A program made the translations under genes and the position numbers. Of a stretch of 13,897 nucleotides of DNA, positions 1 to 5,490 are shown in pieces; position 1 is the stretch's first letter; every line of letters starts with the position of its first letter. Source of the DNA: Firmicutes bacterium UBA3738 (GTDB lineage Bacteria > Bacillota > Clostridia > Peptostreptococcales > Anaerovoracaceae); NCBI GenBank assembly GCA_002372505.1, contig DFGY01000024.1, forward strand, positions 1 through 13,897. The letters run 5' to 3'. The notes beneath the pieces were generated by a model. The model was not told where the DNA came from, made no database searches, and was given only the letters and a program-made list of their open reading frames with translations.

Positions 1-324
<324 letters not shown>

Positions 325-348
325 AAAGAGTACAAATTTCTCGAACAT

Positions 349-370
349 GAAAACGTGTGACCGCGTTTTC
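349..370 (+). other. Small stem-loop in the 23S-5S spacer
   Basis: GAAAACG at 349-355 pairs perfectly with CGTTTTC at 364-370 around an 8-nt loop. A competing stem, GTGA 357-360 with TCAC 371-374, is also possible. It lies ~25 nt after the presumed 23S end, so it could help rRNA processing. There is no U-tract after it, so it is not a terminator. The function is inferred only from position. Confidence 0.35.
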
Positions 371-411
371 TCACAATGCTTTACTCATTATATCAATAAC
401 AATTGCGCAGG

Positions 412-513
412 TATTTTAGAGATATGCAAGGCGCGTGAGTGAGCGAGGAAGGCACGTACTCAGGTACGTAACTGACGAGCGAACGAGCAGCAACGCAGCA
501 GAGCGCTAAAATA
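412..513 (+). repeat. Structured repeat-like element in the 23S-5S spacer
   Basis: About 100 nt are bounded by an 8-bp inverted repeat, TATTTTAG (412-419) and CTAAAATA (506-513). At the centre is a perfect hairpin, ACGTAC (454-459), loop TCAG, GTACGT (464-469). On both sides lie GAGCGA/GAACGAGC-like direct repeats (GTGAGTGAGCGAGG before the hairpin, GACGAGCGAACGAGC after it). Base composition is visibly more GC-rich than the surrounding spacer. This mix of short direct repeats and a central palindrome is what dispersed non-coding repeat elements look like, and I recall similar GAGCGAAC...GCAACGCAG intergenic strings from clostridial genomes, but this is memory, not a search. It has no ORF. 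An alternative is an rRNA-processing structure. Confidence 0.45.
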
Positions 514-525
514 GCAAGCAAGTGA

Positions 526-643
526 ATCCGGTGACTATAGCAAGGAGGCCACACCTGTTCCCATCCCGAACACAGAAGTTAAGCTCCTTAGCGCTGATGA
601 TACTCGGTGGGTGACCGCCCGGGAAAGTAGGACGTTGCCGGTT
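526..643 (+). rRNA. rrf: 5S ribosomal RNA
   Basis: This is a complete 5S rRNA of about 118 nt. The diagnostic core TCCCATCCCGAACACAGAAGTTAAGC is visible at about 561-586, and CGGTGGGTGACCGCCCGGGAAAGTAGGACG-type sequence follows. Helix I closes as CCGGTGAC (528-535) with GTTGCCGG (634-641), which sets the ends within a few bases. It lies ~200 nt after the 23S gene, longer than a minimal spacer because of the repeat-like element there. The operon ends at the terminator immediately after it. Confidence 0.95.
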
Positions 644-646
644 TAG

Positions 647-684
647 AAAAAAAGTATGGTTATCACAACCATACTTTTTTTATT
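647..684 (+). terminator. Rho-independent terminator of the rRNA operon
   Basis: A perfect 15-bp inverted repeat, A7GTATGGTT (647-661) and AACCATACT7 (667-681), closes on the 5-nt loop ATCAC and ends in a T-run. The A-run before the stem makes it potentially bidirectional. It begins only 4 nt after the 5S gene and separates the rRNA operon from the lipase gene. Confidence 0.93.
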
Positions 685-700
685 CAAAAATTGAGTAATG

Positions 701-709
701 TGTTATAAT
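701..709 (+). promoter_or_regulatory. Extended -10 promoter of the lipase gene
   Basis: TGT-TATAAT (TG at 701-702, consensus -10 hexamer at 704-709) is a textbook extended -10. No good -35 hexamer lies 16-18 bp upstream, because that stretch falls inside the rRNA terminator. The predicted start is near 716, giving a leader of about 27 nt with an AAGGAGG ribosome binding site at 726-732. Confidence 0.7.
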
Positions 710-742
710 ACCACACGGATAATGTAAGGAGGATATATAATT

Positions 743-1552
743 GTGACTGAATTATGTAAAACTAAATATCCTATTATATTGGCTCATGGAATCGGATATA
801 ACGATGTAGATTATCCGGAGTATTGGGGACGCATTCCGGAGGCGCTACGGGCAAATGGGGCCACGGTCTATTTTGGAAATCAGGATGGATTCGGAGAGAT
901 GAGGAAGAATGCCGGCCTTCTTTCTGTGGAAGTGAACATGGTCCTTGGAGCAGAGGAAACGGACAAGGTAAACATTATTGCCCATTCCAAGGGTGGTATT
1001 GAAGCTAGATATATGATTTCCAATCTGGGAATGGAGGATCATGTTGCCAGCCTTACAACAATGGCCACACCTCACAGAGGAATTGCGGTTCTCGATGATT
1101 TAAAGGAAAATAACCCGAGACTACTTAACATGCTATACAGCTTGTTCAATGTAATGCTAAAAGTTGACGGAGGAGATAGTCCTGATGACAATTTCGTCTA
1201 CGACCAGCTGACGGAGGATTACATGAAAGTATTCAACGCTATGGTTCCGGATTCAGATAAAGTATATTATCAGAGTTATGCCTTTGATATGGTGGACAAA
1301 AAGGCCGATCCCGCCCTTGGTTTTTTTCATAAATTAATAGAAAAGAATCACGGACCAAATGACGGACTAGTTCCTGTAAGCTCAGCTAAATGGGGTAAAT
1401 TCAAAGGTGTATACAAAGGTCCGGAGGGGAAGGGAGTATCTCACCCTGCCGCTTGCGACGGCAGAATCGCCTTGACTGAGAAAAGAGGCCTTGGAAATAT
1501 TTCTGAACTTTACATTGATATTGTTTCAGAGCTGCGTGAAATGGGGTATTGA
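743..1552 (+). CDS. Lipase/esterase-like alpha/beta hydrolase, cytoplasmic
   Basis: The 269-aa product has the hallmarks of an alpha/beta-hydrolase of the triacylglycerol lipase group: an oxyanion-side HG motif (LAHGIG, residues 13-18), a nucleophile elbow AHSKGG with Ser82, the block TMATPHRG (106-113) typical of lipases, a probable acid in NDGLVP (Asp207) and a probable catalytic His234 in SHPA. The nucleophile elbow has Ala where the family usually has the first Gly. No signal peptide or membrane segment is seen, so it probably acts in the cytoplasm on an unknown ester or lipid. The start is GTG at 743, chosen because AAGGAGG lies at 726-732 and ATT TGT-type alternatives run into stops. 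It sits alone between the rRNA terminator and the tmk operon promoter, with no terminator of its own. Substrate specificity cannot be read from the sequence. Confidence 0.85.
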   Translation: MTELCKTKYPIILAHGIGYNDVDYPEYWGRIPEALRANGATVYFGNQDGFGEMRKNAGLLSVEVNMVLGAEETDKVNIIAHSKGGIEARYMISNLGMEDHVASLTTMATPHRGIAVLDDLKENNPRLLNMLYSLFNVMLKVDGGDSPDDNFVYDQLTEDYMKVFNAMVPDSDKVYYQSYAFDMVDKKADPALGFFHKLIEKNHGPNDGLVPVSSAKWGKFKGVYKGPEGKGVSHPAACDGRIALTEKRGLGNISELYIDIVSELREMGY

Positions 1553-1555
1553 TTG

Positions 1556-1564
1556 TGGTATAAT
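1556..1564 (+). promoter_or_regulatory. Extended -10 promoter of the tmk operon
   Basis: TGG-TATAAT (TG 1556-1557, -10 hexamer 1559-1564) starts 3 nt after the lipase stop codon. The matching -35 position (about 1536-1541, GTGAAA) is poor, so promoter activity would rely on the extended -10. Transcription would begin near 1571, just before the AAGGAG at 1581-1586 of the small membrane peptide gene. Confidence 0.6.
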
Positions 1565-1592
1565 AGCATGCAGTGATTTAAAGGAGTGTAAA

Positions 1593-1724
1593 GTGGCAAT
1601 ACTAAAATTTCTATTTGTCTTATTACTTAGTCTGCCTTTCGCGTATATAGCCCTCAGGCTGGTTGTAAACCTGGCGGATAAAATAATTAAAGGTTCTAAG
1701 ACAGGCGAGAATAACAGAAAATGA
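1593..1724 (+). CDS. 43-aa single-pass membrane peptide, hypothetical
   Basis: The reading frame starts at GTG 1593, seven bases after AAGGAG (1581-1586), and encodes about 43 residues: a strongly hydrophobic segment (residues ~3-25, ILKFLFVLLLSLPFAYIALR region) followed by a basic, polar tail ending in NRK. The frame extends upstream to an ATG at 1491, but that would begin inside the lipase gene and before the promoter at 1556, so the short start is preferred. Its stop overlaps the tmk start as ATGA (1721-1724), suggesting translational coupling. I do not recognise a family. The ribosome site, hydrophobic pattern and coupling argue that it is a real gene. Confidence 0.6.
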   Translation: MAILKFLFVLLLSLPFAYIALRLVVNLADKIIKGSKTGENNRK

Positions 1725-2341
1725 ATAAGGGAATATTTATTACGATAGAAGGCCCGGATGGTTCGGGCAAGTCTACCCAGCTTGAATTCATAAAAGAATT
1801 CATGGGTAAGAACAACATAGATGCGATTTTTACAAGGGAGCCCGGCGGAACTCAAATAAGCGAGAAAATCCGTGAGATTATCCTTGATAAAAACAACAGG
1901 GAGCTTGAGCCTATGACAGAGGCAATGCTCTACGCTGCCAGCCGTACTCAGCTTACGAGGCAACTTATAATTCCGGCCTTGAATGAAGGTAAAACCGTTG
2001 TGTGCGACAGATATGTGGATTCCAGTCTGGCATACCAGCAGCATGCCAGAGGACTGGGAGATGCCGTTGAAGTAATAAACGGATTTGCCACGGAAGGATG
2101 CGATATAGATATTACTTTTTTTCTAAACGTGCCGCCTGAGATTGCCATGACCAGGCTGAAGGGGAGCATGGATAGAATTGAAAGCGAGGCTATGGAGTTT
2201 CACGAGGCCGTATATGCAGGATATCTGGCTGTAATGGAGAAACATCCTGACAGGTTTGTAAACATAGATGCCACTTTAAGACCTGATGAAGTGAGCAGAC
2301 AGATAGATAATAAACTTAAAGAGGTTTTTGATATAAAATGA
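1721..2341 (+). CDS. tmk: Thymidylate kinase
   Basis: This enzyme phosphorylates dTMP to dTDP with ATP, an essential step of dTTP supply for replication, in the cytosol. The 206-aa protein is normal length for the family. It shows the P-loop GPDGSGKST (residues 11-19), the REPGGT motif (39-44) of dTMP binding, the TMK signature DRYVDSSLAYQ (about 96-106) and the LID region with DRIE (about 151-154). The start ATG overlaps the stop of the upstream membrane peptide gene (ATGA), and its own stop overlaps the holB start in the same way (2338-2341). No strong ribosome binding site precedes it, consistent with coupled translation. The tmk-holB pairing is widespread in bacteria. Confidence 0.97.
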   Translation: MNKGIFITIEGPDGSGKSTQLEFIKEFMGKNNIDAIFTREPGGTQISEKIREIILDKNNRELEPMTEAMLYAASRTQLTRQLIIPALNEGKTVVCDRYVDSSLAYQQHARGLGDAVEVINGFATEGCDIDITFFLNVPPEIAMTRLKGSMDRIESEAMEFHEAVYAGYLAVMEKHPDRFVNIDATLRPDEVSRQIDNKLKEVFDIK

Positions 2342-3132
2342 GTCTTCCAAGTATACTGGAAAACCAGATAAAAAGCGGTGATATACATCACGCATATATC
2401 TTTGAAGGTCCCCTTACCGCAGATAAAGAAAAGGTGGCAAGGTCTTTTGCCATGGCTCTGCTCTGCAGGGTGGAGCCGGGTACAGGCTGCGGTAGCTGCG
2501 CCACTTGCAGGAAGATTAAAGACGGAAACCACCTTGACGTCAACCTGCTCAGGGCTGAGCCGTCAAAGTATTCAAAAGTATTGAGCGTAAGGGACGAAGC
2601 CGTTGATCAGATGATTGAAAGGCTTAAGGTTAAGCCCTCTGAAGGAGACAGGAATATTGCAATAATCTGTGATGGCGACACTATGACGCCACGGGCTGCA
2701 AACAGGCTGCTGAAAACCCTTGAAGAGCCACCTGTAGGCACGGTAATAGTTATTTTATCGGAGAATATGAACAATCTGCCTGACACAATCCGCTCAAGAT
2801 GTCAGCACATCAGGATTATTTCCGAGAGTAATCCTGATGGGAAGTACACGGAGAAAGCCAGAAAAGTAGTGGAGTTACTGGCAGGGTACAATAATTATTC
2901 TTCCATAAAAAAAGAAATAGATAAGATAGAAAGCACCAAGGAAGAAGCCTTTGTTTTTCTTGACAGCATGGAAGATGCATACCGGGAAGAGCTTTTGAAA
3001 ATCTCAAGCTCAATTAAAAGGGATCAGATTTTTAAAGCTGTCAGCGAAATAGAAATCGCAAGAAATAAGATAAAACGTAACATAAATGTGAAATACACAC
3101 TGAAAAGTATGGTACTTGCCATAGGAGGATAA
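2338..3132 (+). CDS. holB: DNA polymerase III delta' subunit (clamp loader)
   Basis: Delta' is the rigid stator subunit of the clamp loader that places the sliding clamp on DNA. The 264-aa product has an N-terminal AAA+ fold in which the P-loop is degenerate (EGPLTADKEKVA, residues 23-34, lacking GxxxxGK[ST]), as is normal for non-hydrolysing delta'. Four cysteines, C43, C51, C54 and C57, form the zinc module (CGSCATC), and the SRC motif (S153-R154-C155), which supplies the arginine finger to the neighbouring subunit, is intact. The TLEEPP sequence before it is also typical. At 264 aa it is shorter than the ~330 aa of well-studied homologues, and the C-terminal collar domain looks reduced. 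The last codons and stop lie in a 14-bp sequence that is repeated just downstream as the ribosome binding site of ricT. Confidence 0.93.
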   Translation: MSLPSILENQIKSGDIHHAYIFEGPLTADKEKVARSFAMALLCRVEPGTGCGSCATCRKIKDGNHLDVNLLRAEPSKYSKVLSVRDEAVDQMIERLKVKPSEGDRNIAIICDGDTMTPRAANRLLKTLEEPPVGTVIVILSENMNNLPDTIRSRCQHIRIISESNPDGKYTEKARKVVELLAGYNNYSSIKKEIDKIESTKEEAFVFLDSMEDAYREELLKISSSIKRDQIFKAVSEIEIARNKIKRNINVKYTLKSMVLAIGG

Positions 3133-3150
3133 ACTAGCCATAGGAGGATA
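3118..3150 (+). repeat. 14-bp tandem duplication carrying the ricT ribosome binding site
   Basis: GCCATAGGAGGATA occurs at 3118-3131 and again at 3137-3150, separated by AACTA. The first copy encodes the last residues and stop of holB (GCC ATA GGA GGA TAA); the second supplies AGGAGG three to ten bases before the ricT ATG at 3153. A short local duplication of the 3' end of holB appears to have produced, or doubled, the ribosome binding site. Confidence 0.85.
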
Positions 3151-3152
3151 TC

Positions 3153-4070
3153 ATGGTAGACATAGTTGGCGTAAGATTTAAAAATGCAGGAAAGGTATAC
3201 TACTTTGACCCGGCAGGATTCGAACTTGATGATACTGACAGCGTAATCGTTGAAACCGCAAGGGGTTTGGAGTTTGGCACCGTTGTTCACGGCATCAGAA
3301 GCGTCGGTGATAAGGATATTGTAAAGCCACTGAAAAAGGTTGTACGCTTAGCAGATGAAAAAGATATAAAGCGTAACCTTGAAAACATTGAAAAAAGCGA
3401 TAAGGCTATGAAAATATGCCAGGAGAAAATCGACGAACACGCCCTGGAAATGAAGCTTGTGGATGTGGAATATACATTTGACAATAACAAAATAATTTTC
3501 TACTTTACAGCAGACGGAAGAGTCGACTTCAGGCAGCTGGTGAAGGACCTGGCTCAGATTTTCAAAATGCGCATTGAGCTGCGTCAGATTGGCGTAAGGG
3601 ACGAGGCTAAAATGATGGGGGGCGTAGGCTGCTGCGGAAGAGGGCTTTGCTGTCACGAATGGATGAGCGACTTTCATCCCGTATCCATTAAAATGGCAAA
3701 GACTCAGAACCTTTCCCTTAATCCGACGAAAATTTCCGGAATATGCGGAAGGCTCATGTGCTGCCTTAAGTACGAAAATGACGTGTACAACGAACTGAAG
3801 AAGGGTATGCCTGGTGTTGGTGACAGAGTTAAAATTCGCGAGGGAGTAGCAGTAGTAACGGAAGCCAACATTCTGGAAGAGAAAATAAAGTGCAGACTGG
3901 TTGAAGAAGAGGCGGATCCAAAAAACGATGTTCCCGAAAAGCTAAGCTCCGAGCTTTATTCTGTAATGAAGGGTGATTTCAAACGCCTGGACAGAAAAAG
4001 AAAGGGCCGCAAGCAAAGGGAAGAGGAAGAAGAGCTCAGTGAAGAACTGAAGAACTTAATGAAGGATTAG
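3153..4070 (+). CDS. ricT: RicT/YaaT, PSP1-domain iron-sulfur protein
   Basis: The 305-aa protein is the homologue of B. subtilis RicT (YaaT). With RicA and RicF it forms a complex, shown to carry [4Fe-4S] clusters, that helps RNase Y mature operon mRNAs and affects sporulation and competence. The PSP1 domain covers residues ~50-220. Its cysteine clusters are conserved: C160-C161 and C166-C167 (GCCGRGLCC), then C198 and C203-C204 (CGRLMCC). The C-terminus after ~280 is highly charged (K/R then E runs) and probably disordered. The ATG at 3153 follows AGGAGG at 3142-3147. Its place after holB matches B. subtilis. RicA and RicF homologues are not in this window, so a full Ric complex here is an inference. 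Confidence 0.92.
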   Translation: MVDIVGVRFKNAGKVYYFDPAGFELDDTDSVIVETARGLEFGTVVHGIRSVGDKDIVKPLKKVVRLADEKDIKRNLENIEKSDKAMKICQEKIDEHALEMKLVDVEYTFDNNKIIFYFTADGRVDFRQLVKDLAQIFKMRIELRQIGVRDEAKMMGGVGCCGRGLCCHEWMSDFHPVSIKMAKTQNLSLNPTKISGICGRLMCCLKYENDVYNELKKGMPGVGDRVKIREGVAVVTEANILEEKIKCRLVEEEADPKNDVPEKLSSELYSVMKGDFKRLDRKRKGRKQREEEEELSEELKNLMKD

Positions 4071-4075
4071 CCTAA

Positions 4076-4795
4076 GTGATACGAGCAGATAAAACCGGTT
4101 TTGGGACCATTGAAATATTTCAGGACAGTAATGACTTTTGCTATGGGATTGACGCTGTACTTCTGGCCCACTTTCTATCTACCATGAAGAAACCGCCAAA
4201 AAAGATCGGGGACCTTGGCTGTGGAAACGGCATAGTTCCCCTTATAGTGAGTCACAAATTACCCGGCTCACAAATAACAGGCTTTGAACTTAAGGAAGGT
4301 GCAGCAAGTCTGGCGTTGAAATCCGTGGAGCATAACGGTCTCACCCAAAGAATTGAAATTATAAATACCGATATTAACGATATAGGTGATGAATATACCG
4401 GATTCTTTGATGCGGTCACGTTTAACCCGCCCTATGTGGAAAAAGGGGCCGGCATATTAAATGCCATTGAATCTAAAATGATTGCCCGTCACGAGACAAC
4501 TGCAGGTATTTACGATTTTATGAAACAAGCTGCCAGAATTATTAAAAGGAACGGCAGGGTGTGCGTGGTTTACCGTCCAAGGAGACTGGCGGATTTAATA
4601 GACGCAGGAAGGAAATCCGGCCTGGAGCCTGTGGAAATGAGAATGATTTGTCCACATAGAGGAGAGAGTCCCAACATTGTTCTCTTGGCTCTGGAAAAGG
4701 GAAAACGTTCGGAACTCAAGGTTTTACCCGAGCTCATCGTCAGGGATGAGGAGGGTAATTATACCGAAGAAATAAAAAATATTTACGAAATATAA
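4076..4795 (+). CDS. tRNA1(Val) (adenine37-N6)-methyltransferase-like protein (YabB/TrmN6 type)
   Basis: This is a Rossmann-fold, SAM-dependent methyltransferase of 239 aa. Motif I is DLGCGNG (residues 46-52), the acidic SAM ribose-binding residue is in GFELKE (about 69-74), and the catalytic NPPY (117-120) marks an adenine-N6 or related amino-methyltransferase. The overall pattern (N-terminal YGIDAVLLAHF block, NPPYVEKGAG) fits the YfiC/TrmN6 family that methylates A37 of tRNA(Val), and its position matches B. subtilis yabB. The start is GTG at 4076, with AAGGA at 4062-4066; it follows ricT by 5 nt, whereas B. subtilis has yabA between them. The substrate is inferred from family and synteny. 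Confidence 0.85.
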   Translation: MIRADKTGFGTIEIFQDSNDFCYGIDAVLLAHFLSTMKKPPKKIGDLGCGNGIVPLIVSHKLPGSQITGFELKEGAASLALKSVEHNGLTQRIEIINTDINDIGDEYTGFFDAVTFNPPYVEKGAGILNAIESKMIARHETTAGIYDFMKQAARIIKRNGRVCVVYRPRRLADLIDAGRKSGLEPVEMRMICPHRGESPNIVLLALEKGKRSELKVLPELIVRDEEGNYTEEIKNIYEI

Positions 4796-4803
4796 GAAAT
4801 ATC

Positions 4804-4832
4804 TTGCATTTTTCCATATAATAGTAAATAAT
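4804..4832 (+). promoter_or_regulatory. Probable promoter of the DUF948-like gene
   Basis: Two readings are possible. TTGCAT (4804-4809) with a 17-bp spacer leads to AATAAT (4827-4832); alternatively a perfect TATAAT at 4817-4822 is used with a poor -35 (AAGAAA, 4794-4799). Either gives a start between about 4829 and 4839, just before the GGAGGTG ribosome binding site at 4849-4855. Confidence 0.5.
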
Positions 4833-4861
4833 AGAAGACAGAATAAACGGAGGTGTAAAAA

Positions 4862-5194
4862 ATGGAGATGACAATATCCCTCAAAGACGCAGGATTAATA
4901 CTTCTGTTCATCGCTTTGATAATATTAATTGTCTACGCAATCATTCTCGTAAAGAATCTCATTGTAACCATAAAAAATACAAATGTGATTCTTGAAGACG
5001 CCAAGGTTGTAACTGAGGTAGCTCAGCGAAGGACCACAGATGTTGACGGCATGCTGGACAATGTTATCGGCTCTGTAAATGGTATCAGCGGGGCGCTGAA
5101 GGGCGATGAGTCGGTTGTTAAGTCAGCCTCGTCTGTGGCAAAGGCGGTAACATCCGTAATAGGTGTTGTTAAAAACAAGAAGGAAAAAGAGTAA
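4862..5194 (+). CDS. DUF948-like small membrane-anchored protein
   Basis: The 110-aa product has one N-terminal transmembrane helix (about residues 11-35, all Leu/Ile/Val/Ala), then a polar, helix-prone stretch (V/T/D/N rich, residues ~36-80) and a Ser/Ala/Val segment ending in the basic-acidic tail KNKKEKE. This layout, one membrane anchor followed by a coiled-coil-like cytoplasmic tail with TT...VDGMLDNV spacing, resembles DUF948 proteins, whose function is not established. The ATG at 4862 follows GGAGGTG (4849-4855) and the probable promoter at 4804-4832. It stands between the methyltransferase and abrB, where B. subtilis has yazA-rsmI. The family assignment is by pattern only. Confidence 0.6.
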   Translation: MEMTISLKDAGLILLFIALIILIVYAIILVKNLIVTIKNTNVILEDAKVVTEVAQRRTTDVDGMLDNVIGSVNGISGALKGDESVVKSASSVAKAVTSVIGVVKNKKEKE

Positions 5195-5195
5195 T

Positions 5196-5225
5196 TTTGA
5201 AAAGTTTAATTTGAAAAAGTTTAAT
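5196..5225 (+). promoter_or_regulatory. Tandem AT-rich repeat forming the probable abrB promoter
   Basis: TTTGAAAAGTTTAAT (5196-5210) is followed by TTTGAAAAAGTTTAAT (5210-5225), sharing one base. TTGAAA of the first copy (5197-5202) and TTTAAT of the second (5220-5225) form a -35/-10 pair with 17-bp spacing. The predicted start, near 5232, falls within the GGAAGGAG ribosome binding site (5228-5235), which is a reason for caution. AT-rich repeated sequence is also the kind of DNA bound by AbrB proteins, so autoregulation is possible but unproven. Confidence 0.45.
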
Positions 5226-5242
5226 CTGGAAGGAGAAGAAAA

Positions 5243-5485
5243 ATGAAGGCAACTGGTATAGTTAGAAAAGTCGATGAGCTGGGAAGAATAGTTTTACCAA
5301 TCGAATTGAGACGTACACTTAATATTGAAATTAAGGATCCTCTGGAAATATTCGTTGATGAAGAATACATTATGCTTAAGAAATATGAGCCGGCATGTGT
5401 ATTCTGCGGTAACGCAAAGGATGTTGTAACAATAAAGGGAAAGAACGTTTGCAGTTCTTGCATTGACGAACTTAAGAATCTGTAA
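5243..5485 (+). CDS. abrB: AbrB-family transition-state regulator with C-terminal CxxC/CxxC module
   Basis: The first ~50 residues are nearly the AbrB DNA-binding domain of B. subtilis: TGIVRKVDELGRIVLPIELRRTL (residues 4-26) then the EIFVDEEYIMLKKYEP strand pair. These swapped-hairpin dimers bind AT-rich promoter DNA, often repressing post-exponential genes. The C-terminal part differs from B. subtilis AbrB: C52-x2-C55 (CVFC) and C70-x2-C73 (CSSC) with 14 residues between, a probable zinc ribbon. The whole protein is 80 aa. The ATG at 5243 follows GGAAGGAG (5228-5235). It lies downstream of the tmk-trmN6 cluster as in B. subtilis, supporting true orthology. MurA starts 5 nt after its stop, so the two are likely co-transcribed. 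Confidence 0.92.
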   Translation: MKATGIVRKVDELGRIVLPIELRRTLNIEIKDPLEIFVDEEYIMLKKYEPACVFCGNAKDVVTIKGKNVCSSCIDELKNL

Positions 5486-5490
5486 TAAAA

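Noticed and set aside
454..469. Terminator between 23S and 5S rRNA
   Set aside because: The ACGTAC hairpin has only a 6-bp stem and no T-tract, and termination there would remove the 5S.
691..696. TTGAGT as a -35 for the lipase promoter
   Set aside because: Only 7 bp from the TATAAT, far too close; the extended -10 explains the promoter without it.
1491..1592. Longer start for the small membrane peptide, inside the lipase gene
   Set aside because: It would begin upstream of the promoter at 1556 and overlap lipase coding sequence; the GTG at 1593 has a proper ribosome site.
2406..2439. HolB as a broken or mutated ATPase because its P-loop is degenerate
   Set aside because: Loss of the Walker A motif is normal for delta' subunits; the zinc module and SRC motif are intact.
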